A DNA stretch of 64,000 nucleotides. It comes from Costertonia aggregata. Lineage in GTDB: Bacteria > Bacteroidota > Bacteroidia > Flavobacteriales > Flavobacteriaceae. The stretch spans positions 1,461,501 through 1,525,500 of the forward strand of contig NZ_CP058595.1 in assembly GCF_013402795.1 (NCBI RefSeq), in the 5' to 3' direction. The position numbers and the translations under genes were made by a program. The notes below the pieces were generated by a model. The model was not told the origin of the DNA. It was given only the letters and a program-made list of their open reading frames with translations, and ran no database searches. Positions 35,454 through 44,874 of the stretch are shown in pieces. Positions within the stretch are counted from its first letter, which is position 1, and each line of letters begins with the position of its first letter.

Positions 35454-36128
35454 ATGCTGACATTCTTTAGCAAATACAAATTTTTTGGCCTGGTTCTACT
35501 AGGGTTATCCGCCGTAATAGTCTACTTATTTTACAACGCCCTACAGCCCAAGAAAAACTTACCGGTTTTTCAACCTTCTATGGTAAATCCCGAACTGGTG
35601 GATAGTACATTGCACTACACCAAAAAATACCATACCATAGCCGATTTTTCGCTGACCAATCAAAATGGTGAGACCATTACCCAAAAAGATTACGAGGATA
35701 AAATTTACGTGGCCGATTTTTTCTTTACCACTTGCCCCACGATATGTCCGATAATGACCAAGAATATGGTGACCGTGCAGGAAAAAATAAAGAATGATAC
35801 TGATGTTATGCTACTGTCACATTCCGTCACCCCGCAAATAGACTCGGTCGCCCAACTAAAAAAATACGCCTTGGAAAAAGGGGTCGATGATCGTAAATGG
35901 AATTTGGTGACAGGCGACAAAAAACAGATATATGAACTGGCCAGAAAATCATATTTGGCCGTAAAGACCGATGGTGATGGCGGACCTTATGACATGATAC
36001 ATACCGAAAATTTTATACTGGTCGACAAAGAAAGGCGTATACGTGGCTTTTATGATGGCACCAAGGAAGAAGATATAGATAAATTAATGGCCGATTTATC
36101 TATTTTAAAAGATTCCTATTCCGAATAA
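35454..36128 (+). CDS. SCO1/SenC-family protein, copper delivery for cytochrome oxidase
   Basis: Protein of 224 aa with one N-terminal membrane anchor (about 9-28) and a thioredoxin-like domain facing the periplasm. Copper-binding Cys94 and Cys98 lie in FFFTTCPTICP, and the distal His sits in DMIHTENFILVD. It inserts copper into the CuA site or maintains thiol redox state. It stands alone, with feoAB starting about 100 nt downstream under its own promoter. Length and motifs are normal. Confidence 0.93.
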   Translation: MLTFFSKYKFFGLVLLGLSAVIVYLFYNALQPKKNLPVFQPSMVNPELVDSTLHYTKKYHTIADFSLTNQNGETITQKDYEDKIYVADFFFTTCPTICPIMTKNMVTVQEKIKNDTDVMLLSHSVTPQIDSVAQLKKYALEKGVDDRKWNLVTGDKKQIYELARKSYLAVKTDGDGGPYDMIHTENFILVDKERRIRGFYDGTKEEDIDKLMADLSILKDSYSE

Positions 36129-36189
36129 TGTCGAATATTCAAAATATCCCTTTTCCAAGTCGAATTTTCTACAAATCGAATTTTTGCCT

Positions 36190-36197
36190 TACTTTTG
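36190..36197 (+). promoter_or_regulatory. -7 promoter element of feoAB
   Basis: TACTTTTG matches the Bacteroidota TAnnTTTG box exactly and lies 30 nt before the feoA TTG start. No convincing -33 element was found. No Fur-box palindrome was recognised nearby, so the regulator of this operon remains open. Confidence 0.4.
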
Positions 36198-36226
36198 CCC
36201 TTAATTAAAATCAATCTAAATAAATA

Positions 36227-36469
36227 TTGATTACGACCGTAGCACATCTTAAACGAGGGGAAAGGGGAATCATAAAAGAGTTTGCCGACGATATTCTTCC
36301 CATTAAGCTACTGGAGCTGGGGTGCTTGCCCGGCAATGAAATTGAACTGGTACAAGTAGCCCCCTTAAAAGACCCCATCTACATTAACGTGAACGGTTCC
36401 CATATAGCGATAAGGCGTTCCATGGCACTTCAAATAGAATTAGAAATTATTGATGATGCCACACTATGA
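36227..36469 (+). CDS. feoA: Ferrous iron transport protein A
   Basis: Protein of 80 aa, an SH3-like cytoplasmic partner of FeoB. Typical segments are LKRGERGIIKEF, LELGCLPGNEIELVQVAPLKDPIYINVNGSHIAIRRSMA. The start codon is TTG (36227-36229); no ATG is available in frame before the conserved region. Its last codons overlap the feoB start by ATGA, so the two are translationally coupled. Confidence 0.93.
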   Translation: MITTVAHLKRGERGIIKEFADDILPIKLLELGCLPGNEIELVQVAPLKDPIYINVNGSHIAIRRSMALQIELEIIDDATL

Positions 36470-38703
36470 GCAAACAGATAAATGTTGCACTTATTGGTAA
36501 CCCCAATACGGGTAAAACCTCGGTATTCAACCAACTCACCGGTCTTAATCAAAAAGTAGGCAACTATCCTGGTATCACGGTAGAAAAAAAAGAGGGCATC
36601 TGCAAACTTTCAAAGGGTCTCAGGGCCCATATATTGGATCTGCCGGGCACGTACAGCTTGAATACTACATCTTTGGATGAAAGCGTTGCCGTTGAAATTC
36701 TGCTGAACAAAAAAGACAAAAACCATCCGGATGTCGCAGTTGTCGTAAGTGATGTGGAAAACCTGAAAAGGAACTTGTTGCTCTTTACACAGATAAAGGA
36801 CCTCATGATCCCTACGATACTGATCATCAACATGTCCGACAGGATGTCTAGAAAAGGCATAACCATAGATATTGAACTTCTCGAAAAAAAGTTGGACACC
36901 AAAATTGCCTTGACCAGCTCTAGAAAAGGTTTGGGTATTGATAGGTTAAAAGAGTTGATTACAGATTTCAAAAACCTTTCATCTTCGCCCTGCATTGACA
37001 CAACGGTTATTGACCCCGTATATTTTGGGCGTTTGAAAAGCACTTTCCCCAAAGAGGAACTTTACAAACTATGGTTGGTCATTACGCAAGATGTCAACTT
37101 TATGCCCGTCGAAAAAAAATTGGTCGAGGACACCTCATCGTTCGTTACCAAATCAAAATCCGAACTAAAGCGCCTGCAGCGAAAGGAGACCATTCTCAGG
37201 TATCAATTTATCAACGGCATTCTAAAAGAAACCTATAAGATTGATGTTAGTGCGGCGAAAGGCTTTAGGGCAACGTTGGATAAAGTACTGACGCATAAAA
37301 TTTTTGGATATCTAATTTTCTTCGCAATCCTGCTAACCATATTCCAAGCGATATATGATTGGAGCGAATACCCCATGGATGCTATCGATGCTTTTTTTGC
37401 ATCGGCCAGCGAATGGGTTAAGTCAACTTTGCCCTCCGGTATTTTCACAGATCTTGTTGCCGAAGGTATATTGGCCGGTATCGGGGGGATAGTGATTTTT
37501 ATTCCGCAAATAGCTTTTCTATTTTTCTTTATAGCCTTGTTAGAGGAGACGGGCTATATGAGCAGGGTCGTATTTTTGATGGACAGGGTCATGCGCCCCT
37601 TTGGGCTGAGCGGTAAAAGTGTGGTACCCTTGATCTCGGGTACTGCCTGTGCGATTCCCGCAATTATGGCAACGCGCAATATCGAGAACTGGAAAGAACG
37701 TTTAATTACCATATTGGTCACACCCTTTACCACATGCTCCGCACGATTGCCCATTTACCTTATCATTATCGCCTTGATAATCCCACAGGGAAGGTTCATC
37801 GGCTTGAGTTACCAAGCATTGACCTTAATGCTCTTGTATCTCATAGGCTTTGCGGCATCTATCATATCGGCCATGGTGCTGAATAAAATCCTAAAAATAA
37901 AGAACAGGTCGTTTTTTGTGGTAGAAATGCCCAACTATAAATTACCGCTTTTTAAAAATGTGGCCTACACGGTTTGGGAAAAGACCAAGAGCTTTGTCTT
38001 TGGGGCCGGTAAAATCATTTTGGCCATCTCTATTGTTTTGTGGTTTTTAGGCTCTAACGGATTTTCATACGAATTTAACAACGCCGAAGGTATTGTAAAG
38101 GACCGCATAGAGAAAAATGGGTTATCGGCCTATAGCGAGGCGTATATCAAAAGAAAATTGAACGACTATAAAAAGTCTACACCGATCAGCGTTATTCCCC
38201 AAAAAAACGCCATTGGCGTAAAGGCCCTACAAGACTCTTTAGCCGCAAGAAAAGTAATGCTCACGCAACTTGCCATAAATCAAGAGGTTGCCAGTTATAA
38301 ACTGGAGCATTCCTATATAGGCCACATGGGTAAGGCTATTGAACCGGTCGTAAGGCCTTTAGGCTATGATTGGAAAATAGGTATTGCCGTAATCACATCA
38401 TTCGCTGCGCGAGAAGTTTTTGTAGGAACGCTGGCCACCATTTACAGCGTGGGCAGCGACGAAGAGGAAACCATAAAGAACAGAATGGCGGCTGAGATAA
38501 AACCAGAGACCAAAGAACCTCTTTTTAATTTGGCATCGGGGATTTCACTACTGCTATTTTATGCCTTTGCCATGCAGTGTATGAGTACTTTGGCCATAGT
38601 AAAACGAGAGACCAATTCCTGGAAATGGCCCATATTACAATTGGTAATTATGAGTGGATTTGCTTATATTGTTGCTTTGATTGCTTATCAACTCTTAAAA
38701 TAA
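36466..38703 (+). CDS. feoB: Ferrous iron transport protein B
   Basis: Membrane transporter of 745 aa for Fe2+. The N-terminal G domain has GNPNTGKTS (G1, about 11-19), DLPGTYSL (G3) and NMSD (G4). The C-terminal region has two Gate motifs, in PLISGTACAIPAIMATRNI and in the later segment with SFAAREVFVGTLATIYSVG, and about ten membrane segments. The lengthened loop before the last helices (about residues 545-620) is Lys-rich. It overlaps feoA and is followed without a gap by a small Cys-rich membrane protein, a typical three-gene Feo operon of Bacteroidota. Confidence 0.97.
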   Translation: MSKQINVALIGNPNTGKTSVFNQLTGLNQKVGNYPGITVEKKEGICKLSKGLRAHILDLPGTYSLNTTSLDESVAVEILLNKKDKNHPDVAVVVSDVENLKRNLLLFTQIKDLMIPTILIINMSDRMSRKGITIDIELLEKKLDTKIALTSSRKGLGIDRLKELITDFKNLSSSPCIDTTVIDPVYFGRLKSTFPKEELYKLWLVITQDVNFMPVEKKLVEDTSSFVTKSKSELKRLQRKETILRYQFINGILKETYKIDVSAAKGFRATLDKVLTHKIFGYLIFFAILLTIFQAIYDWSEYPMDAIDAFFASASEWVKSTLPSGIFTDLVAEGILAGIGGIVIFIPQIAFLFFFIALLEETGYMSRVVFLMDRVMRPFGLSGKSVVPLISGTACAIPAIMATRNIENWKERLITILVTPFTTCSARLPIYLIIIALIIPQGRFIGLSYQALTLMLLYLIGFAASIISAMVLNKILKIKNRSFFVVEMPNYKLPLFKNVAYTVWEKTKSFVFGAGKIILAISIVLWFLGSNGFSYEFNNAEGIVKDRIEKNGLSAYSEAYIKRKLNDYKKSTPISVIPQKNAIGVKALQDSLAARKVMLTQLAINQEVASYKLEHSYIGHMGKAIEPVVRPLGYDWKIGIAVITSFAAREVFVGTLATIYSVGSDEEETIKNRMAAEIKPETKEPLFNLASGISLLLFYAFAMQCMSTLAIVKRETNSWKWPILQLVIMSGFAYIVALIAYQLLK

Positions 38704-38853
38704 ATGGAACTTCTACAATCTATATTGGTGTATATCACTTTGGCGGCTGCCGTAGGGTATATTGCATATAAGTTCTTCTTGCCCAAATCACTATTTACCT
38801 CTAGTAAAAAAAGCTCAAAACCTTGCGGGCAGGATAACTGCGGCTGTCACTAA
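38704..38853 (+). CDS. FeoB-associated Cys-rich membrane protein
   Basis: Protein of 49 aa that starts at the base directly after the feoB stop codon. It has one N-terminal membrane helix (LLQSILVYITLAAAVGYIAY), a short basic linker and a C-terminus with three cysteines and a histidine (PCGQDNCGCH). This is the layout of the small FeoB-associated Cys-rich family, thought to assist or gate iron passage like FeoC. The zero-gap position makes co-translation very likely. Confidence 0.85.
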   Translation: MELLQSILVYITLAAAVGYIAYKFFLPKSLFTSSKKSSKPCGQDNCGCH

Positions 38854-38981
38854 AATTCATCTTTAATTTTAATTCTCAATTGAAAATAACCTATGAATGG
38901 CAGTACAAAGTCCAATATCATCAGGGGGATTTGGTAGTACACTTTACACACAGGGACATATACTTAAGGCTTTAATTACAC

Positions 38982-39368
38982 CTATACCATGTTCTTTACA
39001 AAGACATAGAGCAACAAACCCCACCCCAATACTAGAAATAAACCACCCAAGGGCGTAATTGGGCCTAAAAACCGTAGTTTATTCCCCTTTGATGCACTTA
39101 GGCACAAACCGTAAATACTGAACGAGAACAAGAACGTCCCAATACAAAAACTATAGACCATATACTTCTCTAAAGAAGTATCCAAATTAAAGTTAAAACT
39201 CAATATCAAGAGCAAAATAGCATGGTACATTTGGTAGCGTACCCCTACTTCAAAGCTTTTTAACTGTTCATCGGTAAAAGACCTTTTTAAGGCATGTGCG
39301 CCAAACGCACCAAATACAACGGCAAGCAGGCCGTATAAAGCTCCGATAACCTGTGCAAGCAAAACCAT
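38982..39368 (-). CDS. DUF423 membrane protein
   Basis: Protein of 128 aa with four hydrophobic segments. The N-terminal GALYGLLAVVFGAFGAHALK and the block VGVRYQMYHAILLL are the DUF423 (YwdK-like) signature, and the end GGLFLVLGWGLLLYVF is also typical. The function is unknown in all members. It is monocistronic and convergent with the Feo operon. Confidence 0.9.
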   Translation of the reverse strand: MVLLAQVIGALYGLLAVVFGAFGAHALKRSFTDEQLKSFEVGVRYQMYHAILLLILSFNFNLDTSLEKYMVYSFCIGTFLFSFSIYGLCLSASKGNKLRFLGPITPLGGLFLVLGWGLLLYVFVKNMV

Positions 39369-39541
39369 ATTGGATAATTTGCGATAAAGATAATATAACC
39401 TTCAAAAGTATTATCACATTAGAATAAATCGTGTAGTACTTTTTTTCTCGTTTTTGTCCTACCTAATAAATAATAAAAACTGTAAGTAATTGTTCCATAA
39501 TATTTTCAGATTTAAAAACAATGAACACTGCCAACAAAAGA

Positions 39542-39565
39542 GCCCAACAATAAAAATTATTGGGC
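39542..39565 (-). terminator. Terminator of the SDR gene
   Basis: GCCCAATAAT and ATTGTTGGGC arms (one mismatch) around four T residues lie 22 nt after the SDR stop on the minus strand and are followed by TCTTTTGTT. This is a convincing intrinsic terminator. Confidence 0.6.
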
Positions 39566-39587
39566 ATCCATATCAAAAACACCTAAC

Positions 39588-40337
39588 TTATATCTGGCTT
39601 AGTCCACCATCTATTGACAATTCTATCCCATTTACGTAGCTAGCATTGGTCGAGGCCAAAAACAATACTGCATCTGCAATTTCCTTTGGTTCGCCAAAAC
39701 GCTTCAACGGGACCATTTCTGCAAAACCTTGTCCCATTTCCTCAACCACTTCCGATGGCATTCCCATTTTTTCGTAAATAGGCGTACCTATAGGTCCCGG
39801 TGCAATAGAGTTCACTCTAATTTTTCTTGGTGCCAGTTCAGTTGTAAGTACCCTGGCATATGCTCTCAAAGCTCCTTTAGTGGCACTGTATACCGAGCCC
39901 CCGTCAAACCCTTTCTGATGGACAATTGAAGTATTGAAAATAACGGTGCCGCCGTCCTTGATATTTGGAATGGCGTGTTTTACCAAGAACATGGGTCCTT
40001 TAATGTTTATATTAAACTGTGTGTCAAAATGATCTTCATCAATTTGATCGGCCGGCGAAAAAAATGCCACTCCAGCATTCACGAAGAGTACATCAATTTT
40101 ACCATAGGTGTTCACTGCTTCGTCAATCAATTTTTCATTATCGGCAAGTTTTGACTGATCCGCTAGAACGGTTTTAAACTTTCCCGATAAATCTTTGGAG
40201 ACTTCATCAAGTGCTTGTTGCCTTCTTCCTGAAAAAATGACTTTGGCCCCTTCACTTAAAAAACCCTTTACCGCCTCTAATCCTATTCCAGAGTTACCGC
40301 CTGAAATAACCACTACTTTGTCCTTGAATTTACTCAT
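39588..40337 (-). CDS. Short-chain dehydrogenase/reductase
   Basis: Protein of 249 aa, classical SDR with a Rossmann fold. The NAD(P) site GGNSGIG is at 13-19, NAG at 87-89, catalytic Ser137, Tyr150 and Lys154, and the C-terminal SYVNGIELSIDGG is typical. Arg38/Arg39 after the second strand (SGRRQQ) favour NADPH. The substrate is unknown. A perfect palindrome matching the upstream TetR gene's own site lies 17 nt before the ATG, so it is the probable target of that repressor and may detoxify an aldehyde or quinone-like inducer. Confidence 0.93.
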   Translation of the reverse strand: MSKFKDKVVVISGGNSGIGLEAVKGFLSEGAKVIFSGRRQQALDEVSKDLSGKFKTVLADQSKLADNEKLIDEAVNTYGKIDVLFVNAGVAFFSPADQIDEDHFDTQFNINIKGPMFLVKHAIPNIKDGGTVIFNTSIVHQKGFDGGSVYSATKGALRAYARVLTTELAPRKIRVNSIAPGPIGTPIYEKMGMPSEVVEEMGQGFAEMVPLKRFGEPKEIADAVLFLASTNASYVNGIELSIDGGLSQI

Positions 40338-40353
40338 TGTCTAAATTATTGTA

Positions 40354-40375
40354 TTTTGAAACATTTGTTTCAAAA
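40354..40375. promoter_or_regulatory. TetR-type operator before the SDR gene
   Basis: Arms TTTTGAAAC and GTTTCAAAA (9 bp, perfect) surround ATTT, between the SDR ATG and the TetR stop. The central 18 bp (TTGAAAC-ATTT-GTTTCAA) are repeated with small changes in front of the TetR gene at 40996-41013. Two like sites flanking a TetR regulator and its neighbour fit a self-contained repressor circuit. Confidence 0.65.
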
Positions 40376-40389
40376 AAGATTAAAAAAAT

Positions 40390-40971
40390 TTATTGGATTA
40401 CTTGAATCGTATTGTTTATTATATTTTGTAAAACTGACTCATTTTTTATCAATATACCTGTCATTCGAAATCCTTGAAAGGCATTGAAAACAAAATACGC
40501 ATAACTTTTAGCATCTTGTTTTTTGTTGATAACCCCTTGTTCTTGACCATCTGAAATCAAATCTTGAAAAACGGTCAAAGTATGTTCTTGCGTATTAAGC
40601 AACCATTTACGTATATCTTTGTTCTGATTGCCCATTTCTGCCTTACAGTTCATGGAAAAGCATCCTTTTGCCTTCTCATCGCCTAGGATTTCAGGCAAAA
40701 ACCCCTCAAATACATAACGTATGGCATCCAATGGGTTCTGTGCCTTTAATAAAGCTCTTTGGAACATACCTCCTGACTCTTTTTGATAATAAGATAACGT
40801 TCCTTGATATAGTTCTAATTTTGAGCCAAAAGAATTGTAGATGCTAGACCTATTAAGACCTGTAGCCTCTACTAAATCCTGCATAGAGGTGCCATTGTAA
40901 CCTTTCTCCCAAAAAACATTCATGGCTTTTTTCAGTACAGTCTGTTTATCAAACTCCTCAAATCTGGGCAT
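40390..40971 (-). CDS. TetR/AcrR-family transcriptional regulator
   Basis: Protein of about 193 aa from the preferred start MPRFEEFD at 40971; a longer frame reaches 41004 but would run into the operator. The N-terminal HTH is clear: VLKKAMNVFWEKGYNGTSMQDLVEATGLNRSSIYNSFGSK. The C-terminal ligand domain resembles those of regulators next to SDR or quinone reductase genes (GCFSMNCKAEMG with a Cys). It likely represses itself and the SDR gene through the two TTGAAAC palindromes. The cysteine suggests a reactive electrophile as inducer, but that is speculation. Confidence 0.9.
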   Translation of the reverse strand: MPRFEEFDKQTVLKKAMNVFWEKGYNGTSMQDLVEATGLNRSSIYNSFGSKLELYQGTLSYYQKESGGMFQRALLKAQNPLDAIRYVFEGFLPEILGDEKAKGCFSMNCKAEMGNQNKDIRKWLLNTQEHTLTVFQDLISDGQEQGVINKKQDAKSYAYFVFNAFQGFRMTGILIKNESVLQNIINNTIQVIQ

Positions 40972-40995
40972 ACTAACTTTTTTTACAAAAGTATA

Positions 40996-41013
40996 TTGAA
41001 ACAATCATTTCAA
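40996..41013. promoter_or_regulatory. TetR-type operator before the regulator gene
   Basis: TTGAAA-N6-TTTCAA, an 18-bp inverted repeat 25 nt upstream of the regulator's ATG. Its arms and length match the palindrome in front of the SDR gene. Confidence 0.55.
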
Positions 41014-41031
41014 AAAATAATTAACAGATTA

Positions 41032-41055
41032 TTAATAAAGCGGCCGCTTTATTAA
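41032..41055. terminator. Perfect 24-bp palindrome, terminator of the SnoaL-like gene
   Basis: TTAATAAAGCGG and its exact complement form a continuous palindrome 15 nt after the SnoaL-like stop on the minus strand. The GC-rich centre with flanking AAA/TTT gives a stem that could terminate in both directions. It also contains an 8-bp NotI-type site, rare in this AT-rich DNA. Confidence 0.5.
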
Positions 41056-41070
41056 AATCTTTTGAGAATG

Positions 41071-41436
41071 TTACTCTTGATCGTAAAAGAACTGCTCTTT
41101 TACTATCTTTCCTTCTTTTACCTCATAAACGGCTATCTCTGACATTGTTGAACGATGGCCCGAGGGCTTGTGGGTCGTATCCATCTCAAACTTGACGGAA
41201 AACCAATTGTCGGCGACAATAGGCTCGGACACCGATGTGTTGTGCACTTCAAAATTTTCTTTCCACCACTCCCCTTTTTTTTGAATTCCTTCAAAACCTT
41301 CTGCAATGGCACCTTCCCCACTCCCATCGTTTTCAATACTTTTAATCTTTGGGCTGTACAGTTCTTGATAAGGTTTTTCGAAATCTCCTTGTTTGCACCA
41401 GTCCACCAGTTTGGTGGCAATCTCCTTTGTTTCCAT
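41071..41436 (-). CDS. SnoaL-like/NTF2-fold protein
   Basis: Protein of 121 aa with the cone-shaped NTF2/SnoaL fold pattern: an N-terminal helix (EIATKLVDWCKQGDFEKPYQELYSP), IKSIENDGSGEGAIAEGFEGIQKKGEWW, and strands ending in ISEIAVYEVKEGKIVKEQFFYD. Such proteins may be enzymes or binding proteins; no catalytic set can be assigned. It lies upstream of the TetR gene on the same strand, separated by a terminator-like palindrome, so it is likely its own transcript. Confidence 0.8.
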   Translation of the reverse strand: METKEIATKLVDWCKQGDFEKPYQELYSPKIKSIENDGSGEGAIAEGFEGIQKKGEWWKENFEVHNTSVSEPIVADNWFSVKFEMDTTHKPSGHRSTMSEIAVYEVKEGKIVKEQFFYDQE

Positions 41437-41594
41437 GATCGTTGTTTTTTATTGCGCTGAATATATTTCAGCTATTGATTAGCTTATTAAAATACAAAAA
41501 ATAAAAACTCGATAGCGTTCATTAACACAATCTTGAAATTAAATTGTGTTTAAGATACTTTTTCAATACTTTACCCTATCAAAAATCAACTCTT

Positions 41595-44500
41595 ATGAAA
41601 CGCCTATTTTTTATACCCATTTTGCTTACTATCTCTTTTCTTTCGGCACAGGGCACCCAATTATTGCGCCAACCTACAGTATCGGGTTCTGACATTGTTT
41701 TTGTGTACGCGAACGATCTCTGGAAAACTTCAACCGATGGCGGCGTCGCCATACGCTTAACAAGCAATGAGGGGTATGAATCCTTGCCGCATTTTTCGCC
41801 CGATGGTAAGACTATAGCGTTTACTGCGGAATATGATGGGAATATAGATGTTTATGTCATAGGTTCCCAAGGGGGTGAGCCCAAACGTTTGACCTTTCAC
41901 CCCAGTGCCGACCTCGTACAAGGTTGGACACCCGATGGCGAAGTCCTGTTCCGTTCGGGAAGGGAAGCGAAACCAACATTGACCGATAGGTTTTACACGA
42001 TTTCGGTAAATGGGAGTTTCCCCACTGCAATCGATTTACCCAATGCCGCCTTTGGGGAGATTTCCCCTAATGGCAAATATATAGCCTATGTACCCTTACG
42101 GGCTTGGGATGCCGAATGGCGCAACTATCGAGGTGGCCAGGCCGTTCCTATATGGATAGTTGATATGGGCACCAAAGAACTAACCACCGTGCCGCAACCC
42201 ACAAAAGAGCGTCATTTAGATCCCGTGTGGCTCAACAATAAGGTATACTATTTGTCAGAACGTGATTTTGCCAGTAACATCTGGTCTTTTGATATCGAGA
42301 CCAAAGAAGAGGAACAGATTACCTTTCACAAAAAATTTGATGTTAAGAGTTTGGATTCGGACAAAACGAACATTGTTTACGAACAGGGCGGATATCTTCA
42401 CCTCTTGAACCCAAAAACGGGTACGGCCAAAAAATTGGACATTACGGTACATGGCGATATGAACTTTGCACGGCCCAGATGGGAAAATGTTACCGCCCGC
42501 CAACTATCCAACCCCAATATATCACCCACAGGAAAGCGGGCTATTTTTGAGCATAGGGGCGACATATTTACCGTACCCAAAGAAAATGGAACCTGGCGTA
42601 ATCTTACAAATTCTTCGGGTATAGCGGACAGGGCCCCTGTTTGGTCCCCCAAAGGGGACAAAGTGGCCTGGTTTTCGGATAAGAGCGGGGAATATCAACT
42701 CGTAGTCGCCGACCAAGACGGTACGGACCAAAAATACTATCCGCTTCCCAAACCTACTTTTTATTTTCAGCCCGATTGGTCTCCGGATGGCAATCACATT
42801 GCCTATTCCGATACCGATTACAACATTTGGGTCATTAACCTCATTAGCGGGAATACAGAAAAGATAGCTACCGACAATTATGCCCATCCCAATCGCACCA
42901 TGGACCCTGTTTGGTCTCCCGATAGTAAATGGGTCGCTTATCCCAAGCAATTGAAAAGTCATTTTAAGGCGGTTTTCGCTTATAATATCGATTCAAAACA
43001 AACAGTTCAATTGACCGATGGCATGGCTGATGCCATTAGCCCCGTTTGGGACGAAAATGGAAAATATCTATATTTTTTGGCCAGTACCAATTATGGACTA
43101 CAATCCGGTTGGTTGGATATGAGCTCATATGACACCGATCTTACCCGTAGTTTGTATGCCATAGTTTTATCAAAAACGGATAAAGCCCCCAATTTGCCAA
43201 AAACGGATGAGGAAGAGGCAGAAAAACCGTCCACGTCATCGGAAAAACAAAAAAAGAAAGGCAAAAATGATAAAAACGATGAAAAGGCTGCCGAATCGGT
43301 CAAGGTACAGCTAGATGCCGATGGCATCTTTAATCGTGCCATAGCCTTAAAATTAGAAGACCGAAATTATACTGCCTTGGCAAAAGGTCCGAAAAATACC
43401 ATCTTTATCGCGGAGGCTATCCCAAATGAAGATGGACTCAAAGTACATTCGTACGATGTTGAAAAAATGAAGGCCGATGAGTTTGCCACCGGCATTTCGG
43501 AAATGGTAGTCTCATTTGACCGTAAAAACATCCTTTTAAATCAAAAAGGTTCGTGGGTACTTTCGTCAACAACAGGCAAACCCGATCCCAATAAGGATAA
43601 TCTTGCCATAGCCATCAAAATAAAAGTAGACCCGACCCAAGAATATGAACAGATTTTTAAAGAGGGATGGCGTTTTATGCGCGATTTCCTTTATGTAGAT
43701 AACGTACACGGTGCTCCTTGGGACACCATATACGAATGGTATTCCCCTTGGATAAAAAGTGTTCGGCACCGTACAGACCTCAACTACGTAGTAGATATCT
43801 TGAGCGGTGAGGTTGCCGTTGGGCATTCTTTTGTGTACGGAGGGGATTTTCCTGACATAGAAAGAGTTGGAGTAGGCCTTTTAGGTGCCGACCTATCAAT
43901 ACACAACGGTTTTTATAAAATAGATAAAATATACACCGGCGAGAATTGGAATCCCGATTTGTACGCTCCATTGGCGCAACCGGGAATCAATGTAAAAACG
44001 GGTAATTATATTACGGCCATTAACGGAAAAAAACTTACGCCCGACCAAAATCCTTATGAGCTGTTGGAACAGACGGCCGACAGGGAAATTACGATTACGG
44101 TAAACAATACACCCAATTCAAATGGTGGAAAAGATGTTCTCATTAAACCCGTACCAAGCGAACGCGGGCTAAGAACCTATGATTGGATGGAAGGTAACCG
44201 AAGAAAGGTAGATGAACTTTCCAACGGAAAATTGGCCTACGTATACGTACCCAATACAGGAGGCGGGGGATTTACCGCGTTCAACCGGTACTACTTTTCG
44301 CAACAAGACAAAAAAGGGGTGATTATCGATGAACGAAATAACGGCGGTGGTTCGGCGGCAGATTATATGATCGATATCATGTCCAGGGAGCTTTTTGGCT
44401 ATTTTAATAGCAGAACGGAAAGCAACCGGCCCTGGACGACCCCAATGGCAGGCATTTGGGGACCAAAAGTGATGTTGATCAACGAGAACGCAGGGTCTGG

Positions 44501-44861
44501 CGGCGATTTATTGCCCTACATGTTCCATGCGAAAAAAATCGGTCCGCTCGTGGGCACAAGAACTTGGGGTGGATTGGTAGGCACTTGGGACACCCCGAAT
44601 TTTATCGACGGTGGAAAAATGGTGGCGCCCCGAGGTGGTTTTTTTGATGTGGACGGCAAATGGGCCGTTGAAGGCGACGGCATAGCCCCCGATATTGAAG
44701 TGATACAAAATCCTAAAATGGTATTGGAGGGCAAAGACCCCCAATTGGAAAAAGGCGTGGAAGAGGCCATGCGCTTATTAAAAACCAAAGAGTTCACGAT
44801 GAAACCAGAACCTGCACCACCTGTACGATGGAAACGACCCGAGGGGTATAATAAGAAATAA
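41595..44861 (+). CDS. Tricorn protease homologue
   Basis: Protein of 1088 aa from the start MKRLFFIP at 41595, which opens a signal peptide (cleavage near LSAQG); an upstream in-frame start at 41544 would bury it. It has N-terminal beta-propeller repeats of the PD40/WD40-like type (FSPDGKTIAFTAEYDG, WSPKGDKVAWFSD, WSPDSKWVAYPK), a Lys/Glu-rich low-complexity linker (about 545-580), a PDZ domain, and an S41-type catalytic domain. Counted from this start, His744 (VGHSF) and Ser968 (NAGSGGDLL) match Thermoplasma tricorn His746 and Ser965. Unlike the archaeal enzyme it is exported, so it should degrade peptides in the periplasm. Confidence 0.95.
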   Translation: MKRLFFIPILLTISFLSAQGTQLLRQPTVSGSDIVFVYANDLWKTSTDGGVAIRLTSNEGYESLPHFSPDGKTIAFTAEYDGNIDVYVIGSQGGEPKRLTFHPSADLVQGWTPDGEVLFRSGREAKPTLTDRFYTISVNGSFPTAIDLPNAAFGEISPNGKYIAYVPLRAWDAEWRNYRGGQAVPIWIVDMGTKELTTVPQPTKERHLDPVWLNNKVYYLSERDFASNIWSFDIETKEEEQITFHKKFDVKSLDSDKTNIVYEQGGYLHLLNPKTGTAKKLDITVHGDMNFARPRWENVTARQLSNPNISPTGKRAIFEHRGDIFTVPKENGTWRNLTNSSGIADRAPVWSPKGDKVAWFSDKSGEYQLVVADQDGTDQKYYPLPKPTFYFQPDWSPDGNHIAYSDTDYNIWVINLISGNTEKIATDNYAHPNRTMDPVWSPDSKWVAYPKQLKSHFKAVFAYNIDSKQTVQLTDGMADAISPVWDENGKYLYFLASTNYGLQSGWLDMSSYDTDLTRSLYAIVLSKTDKAPNLPKTDEEEAEKPSTSSEKQKKKGKNDKNDEKAAESVKVQLDADGIFNRAIALKLEDRNYTALAKGPKNTIFIAEAIPNEDGLKVHSYDVEKMKADEFATGISEMVVSFDRKNILLNQKGSWVLSSTTGKPDPNKDNLAIAIKIKVDPTQEYEQIFKEGWRFMRDFLYVDNVHGAPWDTIYEWYSPWIKSVRHRTDLNYVVDILSGEVAVGHSFVYGGDFPDIERVGVGLLGADLSIHNGFYKIDKIYTGENWNPDLYAPLAQPGINVKTGNYITAINGKKLTPDQNPYELLEQTADREITITVNNTPNSNGGKDVLIKPVPSERGLRTYDWMEGNRRKVDELSNGKLAYVYVPNTGGGGFTAFNRYYFSQQDKKGVIIDERNNGGGSAADYMIDIMSRELFGYFNSRTESNRPWTTPMAGIWGPKVMLINENAGSGGDLLPYMFHAKKIGPLVGTRTWGGLVGTWDTPNFIDGGKMVAPRGGFFDVDGKWAVEGDGIAPDIEVIQNPKMVLEGKDPQLEKGVEEAMRLLKTKEFTMKPEPAPPVRWKRPEGYNKK

Positions 44862-44874
44862 AGACCCTTTTAGA

